Assembly: GCA_018969885.1 (NCBI GenBank)
Contig: JAGWXN010000015.1
Coordinates: 1-26,647 of the forward strand
Reading direction: 5' to 3'
Length of the DNA: 26,647 nucleotides
Source: Betaproteobacteria bacterium
GTDB taxonomy: Bacteria > Pseudomonadota > Gammaproteobacteria > Burkholderiales > Burkholderiaceae
Part shown: in pieces, positions 1-12,000 of the stretch
Layout: each line of letters opens with the position of its first letter
How positions within the stretch are numbered: position 1 is the first letter of the stretch
The notes under the pieces: model-generated
What the model saw: only the letters and a program-made list of their open reading frames with translations
What the model was told of the DNA's origin: nothing
Database searches by the model: none
Program-made: the position numbers and the translations under genes

Positions 1-3000
1 CCCGCCGCCTGCGTGATCCGGGCCGCCTTCGACACCACGCTGAGGGTGCCCACATCGACCGATACCGCCAGATTCACGTCATCGATGTTGCTAAGGGAGA
101 GCGCACGGCTGACGAGCGTGACGCCTGAAGCCTGTGGCGCTGCCGCGATGTCGAGGTCAGCACCCGCACTGCCCTGAATCGACACCGTCGAGAGCTTGCG
201 CACGCCGCCATCAGCGAGCTCGGTACCGATCGCGATCGTGTCAACACCAGTCAGCAGCAGCGGCTGCGCATCGCCCGCGAGGATCCCGCCTGCAAACAGG
301 ACCCGCGTCTGACCACCAGAGGCTGCACGGATCGCCACCGCATCGGTTCGTGCATCGCCCCGGAATGCCAGACCCAGGGCGAATTCAACCGAGTCAGCAC
401 CCTCAACAATCAGACGGCCGCCTGCGGCGAGCTCCACCGCCTGGCTGAACACCACCTTGCCACTCGCCCGGAGCGTGAGATCGCCGTCTATCCGTACCGC
501 CCGGTCAAAGCGAAGGTTGACGGCATCGGTGACAGTGAGCGCCTCCAGGCGGGCATCGCCCTCGCCGCCAATCGACTGCTCAAAGACGATCGAACCGCCT
601 GCCGCTGACAGCGTAAGCGCATCGTTGCCTGCGCTACTGCCGCGTACGGGCGTCTGGACTCGTACTGCATCGCCGTCAAATGCGGCAGAGGGTCCGGCCG
701 ACAATTGCACCGCGCCCGCGATCTGCATGGTGCTGCCCGCAAAGCTTGCGCCGCCGCCCAGCGTTCCGCTCGCCTGGGTTATTGCGATGACGCCCGAGCC
801 GGCGGCAAAGGTGCTTTGGCCGGTCACGCGTACTGCGCCCGTCTGCGCCAGTTCACCGGCGGACGCCACCTGCAGATCGCCGCCGACGGTGACAGCGCCG
901 AGCGAGGCGGTGGCCGCACTGGATAGCGCGAGCGAACCGGCCACCACCAGCTGATCGACCGCGAGCGTGCCGGCCCCGGTGGCGCGCAACGTGAGATCCG
1001 TGCCGCTGCCAGTGAGCGAGCCACCCGCATTGAGCGCCCCCGCTGCCTCGATGGTGGCGTCAGCGGTGGCCGTGAGGTTGATCCGAAGCGAATTGGCATC
1101 GCGCACCCGCGCCTCGCCCGCCACCAGTTTCAGCAGCCCACCAAAGTCATTGGCAGCCTGATCGAGCACGACCGACTGCCCGGCCGCTGAGAGGTCGGTC
1201 GCGCCCGTGACGGTGACCGCGCCGGTCTGGGTGACCGCGCCGCCCGCAGTCAACATGAGCCCATCACCCACCGAGATCGATCCCAGCGTGAGCGCGCCTG
1301 CGCTCACGAGCCTCAGGTCGCTGGCCGCGCCCACCACGACCGCACGCACCACCGTCAGGCTGGTCGCGCTCTGGATACGCACATCCTCGCTCGCCTCGAT
1401 GTCGACCGACACCGACTTTATCGACTCAAGCTCGAGCCGGCCGCCCACCAGTTTCACCTGGCCAGCCAGATCATTGCCGGCCGCCGTCAGCGTCACCGCG
1501 CCCTCGCCCGCATCAATCGTGGTGGTGGCGCCGACCTTGAGCGTGGCGCCCGCGGTCTGCGTGACGGGTCCGGACGCATTGATGGCCAGCGCGCCGCTCA
1601 GCGTGAGCGCACCAAGCGCCACGCCCTGCGTACCCTTACCGGTCAGCGTCAGATCGCTGCCCGCACCCACCAGCGCGCCCGACACGGACAGCGCGCCGCT
1701 GCTGTTGACCGAGACATCGTCACTCGCGGACACCTCGAGCGTGAGGCCGCTCGTGCTTCGCAGATTGATCGTTGAACCCTTGGCCTTCAAGACGCCCGTG
1801 AAGCGGTTGGCATCCGACGCGAGCGTGATCGCATGGGCGCCCGCATCGATCGTCGACGCCGCACCCAACACCATCTCACCTGCCTGCGTGACTGCGCCCT
1901 TCGCAGTGAGCGCAAGCCCGCCTGCGAGTGTCAGCGAATCGAGCGAGACGGCCCCTTCACTCAAAAGCGCGGTGGTGCTCGCCGCACCGGTGCCCACGCC
2001 ACGCACCACCCGGAGCGCCCCAGCGCTATCGATTTGCGTGGCCCCGCTCGCATCAAACCGGATCGCAAGTTCGTTATCGGCATCACGCACTGCGACGGCG
2101 GCGCCGGTCACGTTGACCTCACCCGCGAGGCGGTTACCCGCCGAGGACAGTGTCACCGCCTGGCCGGCTGCGCTGACGATGAGCGCACCGCCCACCGTGA
2201 GCGCACCCGACTGCGTGACCGCTCCGGTGCTGGTGAGGCCCACACTGCCCGCAACCTGCATCGCGCCGAATTCCAGGCCTCCCGTATCCGCGATGAGACC
2301 GTTGCCTGCGCCGGTGATTGCACCACTCAACTGCAACACGCCGCCCGAGCGCGCATTCACTGCACCCGTTGCAGCCGCCGACAATGCCAGGGCATTGCGG
2401 TCGCGAATCTGCAGCGCTGCCGACTCGATGCTCACCGGTCCACCAAAATCATTGCCCGCCCGGTTCAGCACCACCGACTGCCCGGCCGCACTCAAGGTGG
2501 TCGCACCCGTGATCGCCCAATCACCGCTCTGGGTGACCGCACCGGCACTACGGAGCCGCGCCTCGCCGCCCACCGTGAGCGTACCCGCTGAAAGCGCCGC
2601 ATGGCTGCGCGCATCGAGCGTGCCGCCCACCGTGGTCGTGCCCAGCGTCAGGCGCGCGCCCGCTGCCGGCGTCACCGTCAGATCGCTGCCTTGACCCGTG
2701 ACCGAGCCGCTCAGCGTGATCTCGCCCGCGGCCTCCACCACCGTGTCGCCGCGCAGATCGAGTTCGATCGCAAGCGGCCCGCTATCAACGATCCGCGCCG
2801 ACGCGCCACCCAGCTTCACCGACCCGCCGAACACATTGCCACTGTGGGCCAGCGTGACCGCTGCGCCCGTGGAGCGGACCTCGGCGGAACCTCCCACCGT
2901 GATCGCCTCCAGGCCCTGCGTGATCGCACCGGCCGCCGTGAGCGTGAGGGTCCCACCGATCTGGACCGAGGTGAGCGCCACCGCGCCGCCCGCGACCACG

Positions 3001-6000
3001 GTGAGATCGCTGCCTGCCGCCGCCAACGGCGCACGAAGATCCAGCGCGCCACCGGTCTGGATGCGGACATCCCCGGGGCTCGCCAGCCGGACCGCGACCG
3101 CCTGACCACCGACTGTGGTGAGCGTGAGGTCGCCCCCCGTGCTTGGCCGGACATCGGCGCTGCCCGTCACGGTGAGTGTGAGCGCGGTCGTGTCATGCAC
3201 CGCCACCGCACCCGTGGATGTTGCCGATACCGCGCCATCGAACCGGTTCGCGGCATGCGTCAGCGTGACGGCGCCGCTACCGGCACTGATCGCTGATGTG
3301 CCACCGACCGCGAGCGCACCGGTCTGCGTCACCGCGCCGCCGGCGGTTACCGCGAGCGCGCCTGCGATGCTGCTTGCTGCAAGCGTCGACGCGCCGGTCG
3401 ACGTGAGCTGCAAGTCGCTTCCCGCGCCCGTGACCGTCGCCGTGACCGACAGCGCCCCGCCGCTTGCGAGCGAAGAATCGCCGCGTGCGATCAGCACCAC
3501 GTCCAGGTCATCGCTATCGCGTAGCGAAACCGATGCGCCCTCAGCGCGCACCGCGCCGCCGAACACATTGTCCGCAGACGCCATCGTGATGTCGCCGCTC
3601 GCCGTAAGACCCACCGCACCGCTCACGCGAAGCGAGGCGCCCGCGCCTTGGGAAATTGCACCCGCCGTTGCCGCTGCGGCAAGCGTGGCCGCACGGATCT
3701 GGGCATCGAGCTGAAGCGACGTCGCGCTAAGGATCTGAAGGTCGGCCACATCGAGCTGCGCGCTGGCGCGCCCGCTCACCGGACGCAGCGCGAGCGCCGC
3801 CCCCGCGAGGCCCTGAATCGCAAGATCATCCAGAACCAGGCGACCGTTTTCGACCCGGATCTGCGGCGCGAACGTACCGATGCCAGCAAGCTCGAAGCTG
3901 TTGCTGTCGCCCGCGAGGACCCCCGCCGCAAAGCTCACTACGCTGCCACCCGTGCGGGCGGAGGTGATCCGGATGGGATCGGCATACGCCGGGCCGCTCA
4001 ACGCGATGCCCGCAGCAAACCGCACCGCATCCGCGCCATCGATCCGTAGCGTTGCGCCCGGAGACAGGCTGAGCGTGCGGGCAAAGCCGACCGAGCCACC
4101 GATCGAGGTGATGTCGAGGCTACCCGACACGGTTGGGTCAATCTCGAGTTCACCCCCCGCGCGCACCGTGAGGTTGCCGCTCGCGCGCGCGTCCAGGCGG
4201 AGCGCATTCGTGTCGGCCACGCTCACCGCGCCGCCCACCACCGTCACGCGACCGCCAAAGTCGTTGTCTGCATTCGAAAGCGCGACCGCCTGGCCGGCGG
4301 CGCTCACCTGCGTGAGTCCACCCACCGCGAGCCAGCTCGTCTGACTGATTCCAGCGCCGTCGGTGGCCACGTTGAAGTCGCCCGTCACCGAGACGCGGCC
4401 CAGGCTCACTGCACCACCGGCTGCAGGCACCAGCGTGAGGTCGCTGCCGCTGCCGCTTACCGTGGCGCTCAACGTGATCGAGCCGCCCGCGCGAACGTTG
4501 GCATCGGCACTCGCCGCCAGTACAGCAGAAAGTGCCGTGCTGTCACGGAGCACGATCCGACCACCGGCCGCATAGACGCTGCCGCCAAACACGTTGGCTG
4601 CGTCATCGAGCGTGATCGCGGTTTCAACACCCAGCCGGTTCTGCGCGGCATCCGCCACCGCCGCCCGGTTCAGCTGCAGGCGTTCAACGCTTGCCGAGAG
4701 CACTGCCTCACCAGCCGGCACCGTGTAACGGAAAACCTTGGAGGTGGGTGATGACGCGGCCGCGTCGTAGCGCGCGCTTGCACTGCGCGCGCCCGCGTCG
4801 GTCTGGAGCGCGAGATCAAGGCTTGGCGCCCCGCTCGCGGTATCGATCGCAGTCGCTTCGCTAAACGCGAGCTTGAACACCATCTCGCGACCCGCTTCGT
4901 AGCGGCCCTCTGCCGGCACATCGATCCGGCTGATCGCAGGTACCGTGCGGTCGATACCGGAGGCGGCAGGCGCGCTCCCCACCTGGATGAATCCTTCGCG
5001 AACCAGCATCGCGCCGCTTGCGCTCGCGACGCTCAGCCGTACCGCGCCGCTGCCTGCGAGGCGCGACAGATCCACGCCCGACACGGTCCAGCCGCCGTTG
5101 GCGACCACCGCATTGCCCACCACCGATGCCCCCGCGGAATCGGTAAAGCGCACGGTGAGGCTACCGATGCGGTTCCCCGCAACATCCGTCAACGCCGCGC
5201 TGTTGAGGCGAAGCGCCTGCACCGCCGCCGCGCTCACCGTGGTGCCTGCCGGCACCGTGTAGCGGAACATCTTGGTGGTCGCCGACGACTGGAGAGCCAG
5301 GTATTCAGCACGCGCCGCCTGCGAACCGGTTGCGGTGGTGAGCGCCAGCTCGAGCTCCGGCGAGCCCGCAGACGTGTCGACCGTGACCGCCTCGCTGAAG
5401 CGCACCGCGAACATCATGGTGCGGCCCGCCGCATAGACGCCGGCTGCCGGTCCATCGACACGCGTGATCTGCGGGAACACCGTATCGGTTCCGGTTTCAA
5501 TCGGCGCGTTGCCCAGGTTGAGGAACGCTGCCTGCTCATAGCGGGTCGCCGCCGCGCCGGTGATGACCAATCGAACCGGACCGGTTTCGGCAAGCGTAAA
5601 CAGGTTGATGCCACTTGCAGTCCAGGCGCCATTGCTCACACTGACGGTGCGCTCAACGCTCTTGCCGGCGGCGTCAGTGAAGGTGAGCGTGAGCGTACTG
5701 CCGGCTGCGGCCGAGGCCGTGCCCGACAGATCGATCGCATTGCGGCTTGCCGAGGTCACCCACCGGCCTTCCGCCCAGTTGACCGCAATACCAGCCGCCG
5801 GCTGCACCACTGCATTGGCCGAACCGCTGCCTGACGCACCGAGCACAATCCGCTCGACCGTCGCACCGGCGAGCGCAGACACCGTGCCGCTCGCGGAGAT
5901 CGCACTGCGATCGGAGGTGGCTACCCAGCGTCCTTCGGCCGTGCTCAGCTGGATCTGCGGTGCATTCTGAAGCAGAGCCGGATTGCCGGTGAAGCTCAGC

Positions 6001-9000
6001 TGCTGGCCTTCGATCCGGGTTTCACCCGCCACCGACAACGCGCCGGTCTGCGTGATCGCACCCGAGCTGTAAACCGTGAGATCACCCGGTACCGCGCCGA
6101 TCGCCCCCAGCGTCACCGCGCCACCTGCGAGCGCGATCAGGGTGAGGTCACTGCCCGCACCGCCAATCGACCCCGCGACCGCCAGATTGCCGCCCGCCTC
6201 CAGCCGCATGTCGCCCACGGATGTGAAGCGACCCGCCATCGCATCGCCATCGCGTACGGTGAGCGCGCCCCCCGCGGTCGCGGTGACATTGCCACCGAAC
6301 CGGTTGGCGCCCGCAAGCGAGATCGCGCCGGCCGCGGTAAAGCTCGGTGCGCCAGAGACCACCATCGCACCCGCAGCCGACTGGCTGATCGCGCCCGCGC
6401 TCGAACTCACGCTGAGCGCAGCGGCAGTAAGACTCGCATCGAGCCGGACGTCGCCGCTGTGCGTGATGATGAGCTGCTGTGCAGCAAGCGCGGCGCTGGT
6501 GCGGCCGAGCGCGGGCTCCATCGCAAGCGCACGCCCCGCTGCGCCCGTGATCGCCACATCGCCCACCACCAGGCGGTTGAGTGCGGTATCGAACCGCTTT
6601 GCGACCGCGAATGACTGGACGCCCGACAGCTTAAAGCTGTTGGTGTCGCCCGCCAGCAGGCTCGCGCCGAAAACAATCGTGACATCGTCATTGGCGGCAG
6701 GCGTGATCGAGATCGGGCTTGCGTGCGCATTGGCACCGCCCGCCAGACGGACCCCGCGGTTGAAGATGACCGAGGTCGCGCCTTCGACCACCAACCGGCC
6801 ATTGCCGTAAATCACCAGCTCATCGGCGAAGGTAATGGTGCCGGTCGCCTTGATGGTGAGATCGCCCGCCACATAGACGCGGTCCTGGAAGTTGACGTCC
6901 ACCGCTTCGGTGATCCGTATTGCCTCGAGATCAATGATCCGGTTGACGGTGAGGCTGAAGCCGTCACCCGAGCCCGTGGTGTCACCCAGACTGGATCGCG
7001 AGACGGTGAGCACATCACCCGAGACATAGCCGCCACCCAGCGATTCAAGGCTCACGGAGGTCACAACGCCGTCCGTCACCACGAGATGCGCGGTGGCGCC
7101 TGCACCGCTGCCGCCCAGGAGCGGAACACTGCTGTAGATGCGGCCGACCGATGCGGTGGGCTCAACGCCCGCCGCGCTCGGTGCAAGCAACACCGATCCG
7201 CCCGAGGCCTTGGCGGAGGCGAGCTTGGCGCCTGCCGCCGCACCGGTTGCACGCGTGGTGAGAAGCGCCGCGACCTTGGCGGCGATGTTGGCCTGCACCT
7301 GCTGCGAGGTGCCCGTGCCGCCGCCCGTGCCGTTTGCACTCAGATCGTTGGCCACCACCGTGTAGACCACGTTGGCAGCCGCCACACCGCGCACCACCAC
7401 CTGGTCGCCCGCGATGAAATCACCCGCCAGACGCAGGCGGAAGGTATCCCCTTCGGTGCTGAGCGTGATCGAGCCACGGCCCGCTTCGGTCGAATACCCG
7501 GCACCGCCCGCGAAGGCGAAGTCGCCGCTTTCGAGGCTGCTGCCGATGCCGCTACCGATCCGGCCCTGGAGGGTGATGTCGCCGCCCAGCGCGCGCAGGG
7601 TGAGCGAATCGCCCTCGAAGGCTGGCGTGCTCGGGTCATCGACACGGTCGCTGCCGTTGATGCGGCCGGTCACGGTCAGGTCGGGCAGGCCCACACTCAC
7701 TACCCCGCCCGAGGTTAACGGAACAACGCTCGCAGTGACCGTGAAGTCGCCTTCGTTACCGGCCTTGAGGCCCGTGAATCTAATGCTGGTGCCACTGCCA
7801 TCGACCGCGGCGCGGGCGCCTGAGGCCGGATTGGCGAGCAAGGCGGCCGACACCGTACGGAGCCGCGCCGCGATGTTGGCAAGCGACTGCGAAGCGGTCG
7901 CCGCGCCGCCACCGCCCTGACCATCCACGGTGAGGTCCGCCGCGGTGACGGTGAGCGTGATGTCGGTGGCGGCTGCGCCACGCACCACGATCATGTCACC
8001 CGCCGCGAAATTGCCCGACAGACTGAGGCGATATTCCTGCGCACCCAACACCGCGCTTCGGGCGGTATCGCCCGCGGTGAGCGTGACATCACCAAAGATG
8101 CGCAACGCATCGTTGATGTAGAGGCCCTCGGTCATCTCGAGCTCGGTTCCGCCGGGTGCGGTCCCGTCAAACTCGGTGGTATTGCCCGAGCCCTGCACCT
8201 CAGTCTTCGTGCCCTTGATCTTGCCGCCCACCCGAACCTTGCCGCCATCGCCCTGCGCCTGAATGACGAGCGGCGTGCTCATGGCAAGCGACGAGCCCGC
8301 GCCGCCGAGTGCCACGGGGTTCGAGCCGCCGGTCGCGCCCACCACCAGCACCGGAATGGCGCTCACCTGCGATGGATCGAGGCTCACGCCGCTTCCGCCG
8401 CCACCGCCAATCGAGATCGGCGCATTGGGGTCGGCGGGCTTGAGCTGCAGGCCCTGGCCCGCGTTTTCGGAGGCCATCTTTGCAAGCGCTTCGGCCGACA
8501 GCGCCCCATCGACTTTCTGCGCCGTCACCACCTGCGGGGCGCGATCGGCGGGAATCACCTTCGCGAGTTCAAACTTCACCGACGCCGCGGGCGTGGCCCT
8601 CAGCGCGGCTTCGCTCAGCTGCACCGCACCCGCAAGCGGATCGCGGATCGAACCGAACACCAGCTTGTAATAGCGGTATGGCGTGGCGTTGGCAAAGCTC
8701 AGCGCACTGCTTGCACCGCGGTCGGTGAGCAGATTGGTGGGGGCATTCCGGGTAAGTTCCACCCAGGCGCCGCTTGCCCAGGCCAGATCATCATTCGAAC
8801 CGTAAACCGATACCGTCATCGGATCGCGACCCGGCTGATCGGCTGCGCTGGTGAGGACCAGCTCATTGGCTGCGGCGGCACTGCCCAGCGCCACTTTGAA
8901 GCCGGCGCCCGACTCGCCAATCCCGACATAGCGCGTGCTCGCTCGCCCATCGATCGCGCTCGACGCGCCGGTGGCGGGGGTGGTCTGCGGGACAGATACC

Positions 9001-12000
9001 TTCGCCTCGGCAATCTGCATCCGGCCGGCTGCGGCATCCCGCACGCCGTTGAAGATCACCTTGTAGTAGCGATAGGCCGTGCTGTTACTGAACATCGCAT
9101 CCACGGTCGCGCCGCGCGTGGCGGGCAGATTGGTCGCCTGGTTCTCGGCGATCAGCGACCAGCCCGAGTCATTCCAGCCCAGGTCCGCGTTCGACCCATA
9201 GATGGTGAAGCTTGTCGGATCGCGCCTTGCGTCCTCACGCGAGGTGGTGAGCGTGAGCGACTTGGCCGCGCCCGGCTGCGCAAGAACGAACTTGAGCCCG
9301 GCGTTGAGGTTACCGAGCTCCACCTTCGGCTGCGCGGTACCCGGGGCGACATTGAAGGTCTGTAGCGTCGCACCGCTGGCCTTACTGGTCACGGTGAACT
9401 TGAGGCTCGATGCATTGCCCAGATAGACCAGACCATCGGTACGCGCAAAGTACGCGCCTAGCGCCGCCCGCGTGCCGCTGATTGCGCGCGCGGCGTCGCT
9501 GCCGTTGACGGCCACGCCCGGGGCGGGCTGCGCAAAGAACACGCCACCCTGAGAACCGACTTCGGTCACAGTGACCGTCAGTGTCTCGGTACCAGCGGTG
9601 GCCGATGACCCTCCGAGCGCCGCCGCTTCCTGCGCTGAGAGCAGCACCACCCGTGCCGCCGGCGCGATGAAGCTGGTGTCGGCGCGGCCATCGTTGGCCG
9701 CGGCCGGGCCCGCGTTAGAGGGCGACAGCACCGTGATTGGCGAGCCGCTGACCGAACTGATTGCCGGCAGCGCCGCCGGTGCGGGCGACGACGTGGCAGA
9801 CACCGCCTGAAGCGCGACCGCCCCGCCGGCGTAGTTGAGAAGCTGGCCCTCGAGCGTCAGACGCTCCGAGACGTCGAGCGTAAGCCCGCCCACCACCAGA
9901 TCGGATTCGATCGACAGACGCTTGGCCACGATCTTGAGCTTGGTTGCGCCCAGGTTCATGGGGAGCTTCGTGCCCTGCGCGTCGGTAAAGCCCGACAGCC
10001 GGATGATGTCACCCTGGATGACGAGCTGGCCAAGCGTGGCATCCCACCGCACATCCTCCACACCTGAAAGCATGCGGATCACATCCGGTGCGCCATTGAC
10101 CCCAACGGCCACCCGGCCGAGCTCGACCAGCGTGCCCTGTCCAGTGGACTTCGCAGGCTGGGGCTTGAGCGCGAGCGTGAGCATGTCGTCGGCAAGCAGC
10201 GACCGTCCGCTCTCGATCTGATCTTTGAGCGTAAACGAGCGCAATGACCCGTCCGGCGATACGGTGTTGCCGAGGTTGATGAGCGTGCGATCCGCGCCCT
10301 CGGTGGCGGTGAGCGTGATCGGCGCTGCGCCCAGGCGGGTCATCGTGAAGCTGTCGGCTTTTGAGCCCAGCCGCAGATCATCCAGTGCGAACTTGCTGAG
10401 CCGCATGCTGGTGCCGCTCGGGTCCACCACTTCCAGACCCGAGCCGTTGAACACGGCGTTGATCGCACTTGGGCGCGTCACATCGAGCGTAATGGCCTGC
10501 TCACGCACATTGGTGCCATCGTCGACCCGCATCAGGAGCGTGCCGGGCGGCTGAGTGAGCACCACCACACCGCCAGTCGCGGTCGCGCGCACGGCGAGCG
10601 AGCCCGCCGGATCACTTTCCAGCGACTCAAAGCGGAGCACGCTGCCCACGCGCGAAATATCGGCGCGCAGCCCTTGGAGCGAACCGGCCTGCGCGGCGAT
10701 CCGCGCGGCGATGTTGGACGCCGCCTTGTCTGCGCTCGCCGGGCCGCCCGTCCCGTCGCCATTGACGGTGAGGTCCCGCGCCTCGACGGTGAACAGCAGA
10801 TCGGCTTTCGCGATGCCCGCAATCCGAACCGTGCTGCCCGCAGCGAAGTCACCCTTCAGCGCGAGCGTGAACACATCGGTGGAGGTGAAGGTGAGATTGC
10901 CCGGCCTGGACAGGTAGTCGGCGATCGTGTCGGACGTGCCAGTGATCGAGAACGACTCGGCGGTGTTGCTTACCGACACGCGCGGCAGGGTGATGCTTCG
11001 ATTGACGCTGAGACGATCAGCCTGCGATCCGGTCACCTGAATGCCAAGCGACTGAGCGTTGCCGTCATAGAACACGTTACCGGCGGTGCCAAGGTAGCTC
11101 TGAAGCGCAGTGAGCGAGCCCTTCACCACCGCGCGTCCAGCGGTCGAGGCCGGATCGATGGTGATGCCCTGCGCCGGCCGCAGCGACAACTGGCCAAACG
11201 GCAGGTCAGCAAGCGCCGTGGTGCCCGAGCGCAGCGACACCTCGGCGATCTGCATCGCGCTCGCCTTGCTCGCATCGCGCACGGTGGGGAACAGCACCTT
11301 GTAGTAGCGGTAAGCAGTGGGCTCGCCGCCCAGCGCCACCGTGGTGCTCGCGCCGCGCGCGGGCGCCGTCGCACCCACCGCACCGAACGTGTCGCCGCTT
11401 GCGATCTGCTTCCAGCTGCCCGAGCCCCAAGCCGCCGAATCATTCGAGCCGTACAGCACAAAATTAACCGGGTCACGCTCGGGCGCATCCGCGGCGGTCG
11501 TGAACACCACCGAGGTCGCGGCGAGCGGCACCGGATAGCTGAACACCAGACCGGTATGGGTCTTGTGATAGTTCAGGTACTTGCTGCCAGGTTTGCCGTC
11601 GACCGCATTGGCCGCACTTTCGTTGGCCGGCGAATTCGCCCGATCAGGCCAGGCGTTGGAGGCGCCTGCCACCGAAACACCCACTGCGGGCACGGTCACG
11701 GTCGCGGTCAGCTGATCGGGCAGGCGAGCGGGCACCACACGATCGGCTGCGAGCACCGTCACGGTCCGATCGTCGTTGAGCAGATAACCGAGCCGCGCAA
11801 AGCTCGTGCCATCGTAGCCCGTGGCGACCCCAAAAATGTTGGTGCTTGTGATGTTGCGCTGCTCGTACTGGCGCAGCTCGAAGTAATAGCGCTTGCCCGC
11901 AACCAGCGGCACCGCCTCGCTCCGGGTCGAGCCGCTTGCTTCAGCGTCTTCGGCGAGCTTCACGAATGACGCACCAGTGGTTGCGCCACTGCCTGAGGTT

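Larger units (their letters stand above)
3..6980 (-). repeat. Filamentous-haemagglutinin-like beta-helix repeat region
   Basis: About 2,325 residues of Gly/Ala/Thr/Val/Leu rungs, running past the window edge. The repeated wording is GAVTQTGALTVGG, then (A/V)TL..A(G/A)N.FGG.V, then a D..(A/S)L strand, then VTGAGSDLTL, then a G.V.LG strand. The GxGSDLTL-type element occurs at about 6150, 4440, 3415, 3005, 2685, 2300, 1990, 1655, 1322 and 995, so in the last 3.4 kb the unit is about 100-135 residues. Such rungs form elongated right-handed beta-helices in FHA-type proteins. No two-partner secretion domain is seen in this fragment. Confidence 0.75.

Noticed and set aside
1207..2694. A 495-codon open frame on the plus strand
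   Set aside because: It is opposite a clear beta-helix coding frame, is composed mostly of Ala/Pro/Ser/Thr/Val, and shows no domain. Long antisense frames are expected in GC-rich repeats.
995..3415. Regularly spaced repeats that could suggest a CRISPR array
   Set aside because: The period is about 300-400 bases, the repeats are degenerate and keep the reading frame; they are protein beta-helix units.
3..6980. Two-partner secretion exoprotein assignment
   Set aside because: The rungs look FHA-like, but no TPS secretion domain is in the fragment, and the RTX block argues equally for type I export. The route is left open.
10674..11969. A 431-codon open frame on the plus strand
   Set aside because: It is Arg/His/Gly-rich without any domain and overlaps discoidin-like domain 6, LTV module 6 and the copy 2 module on the minus strand.
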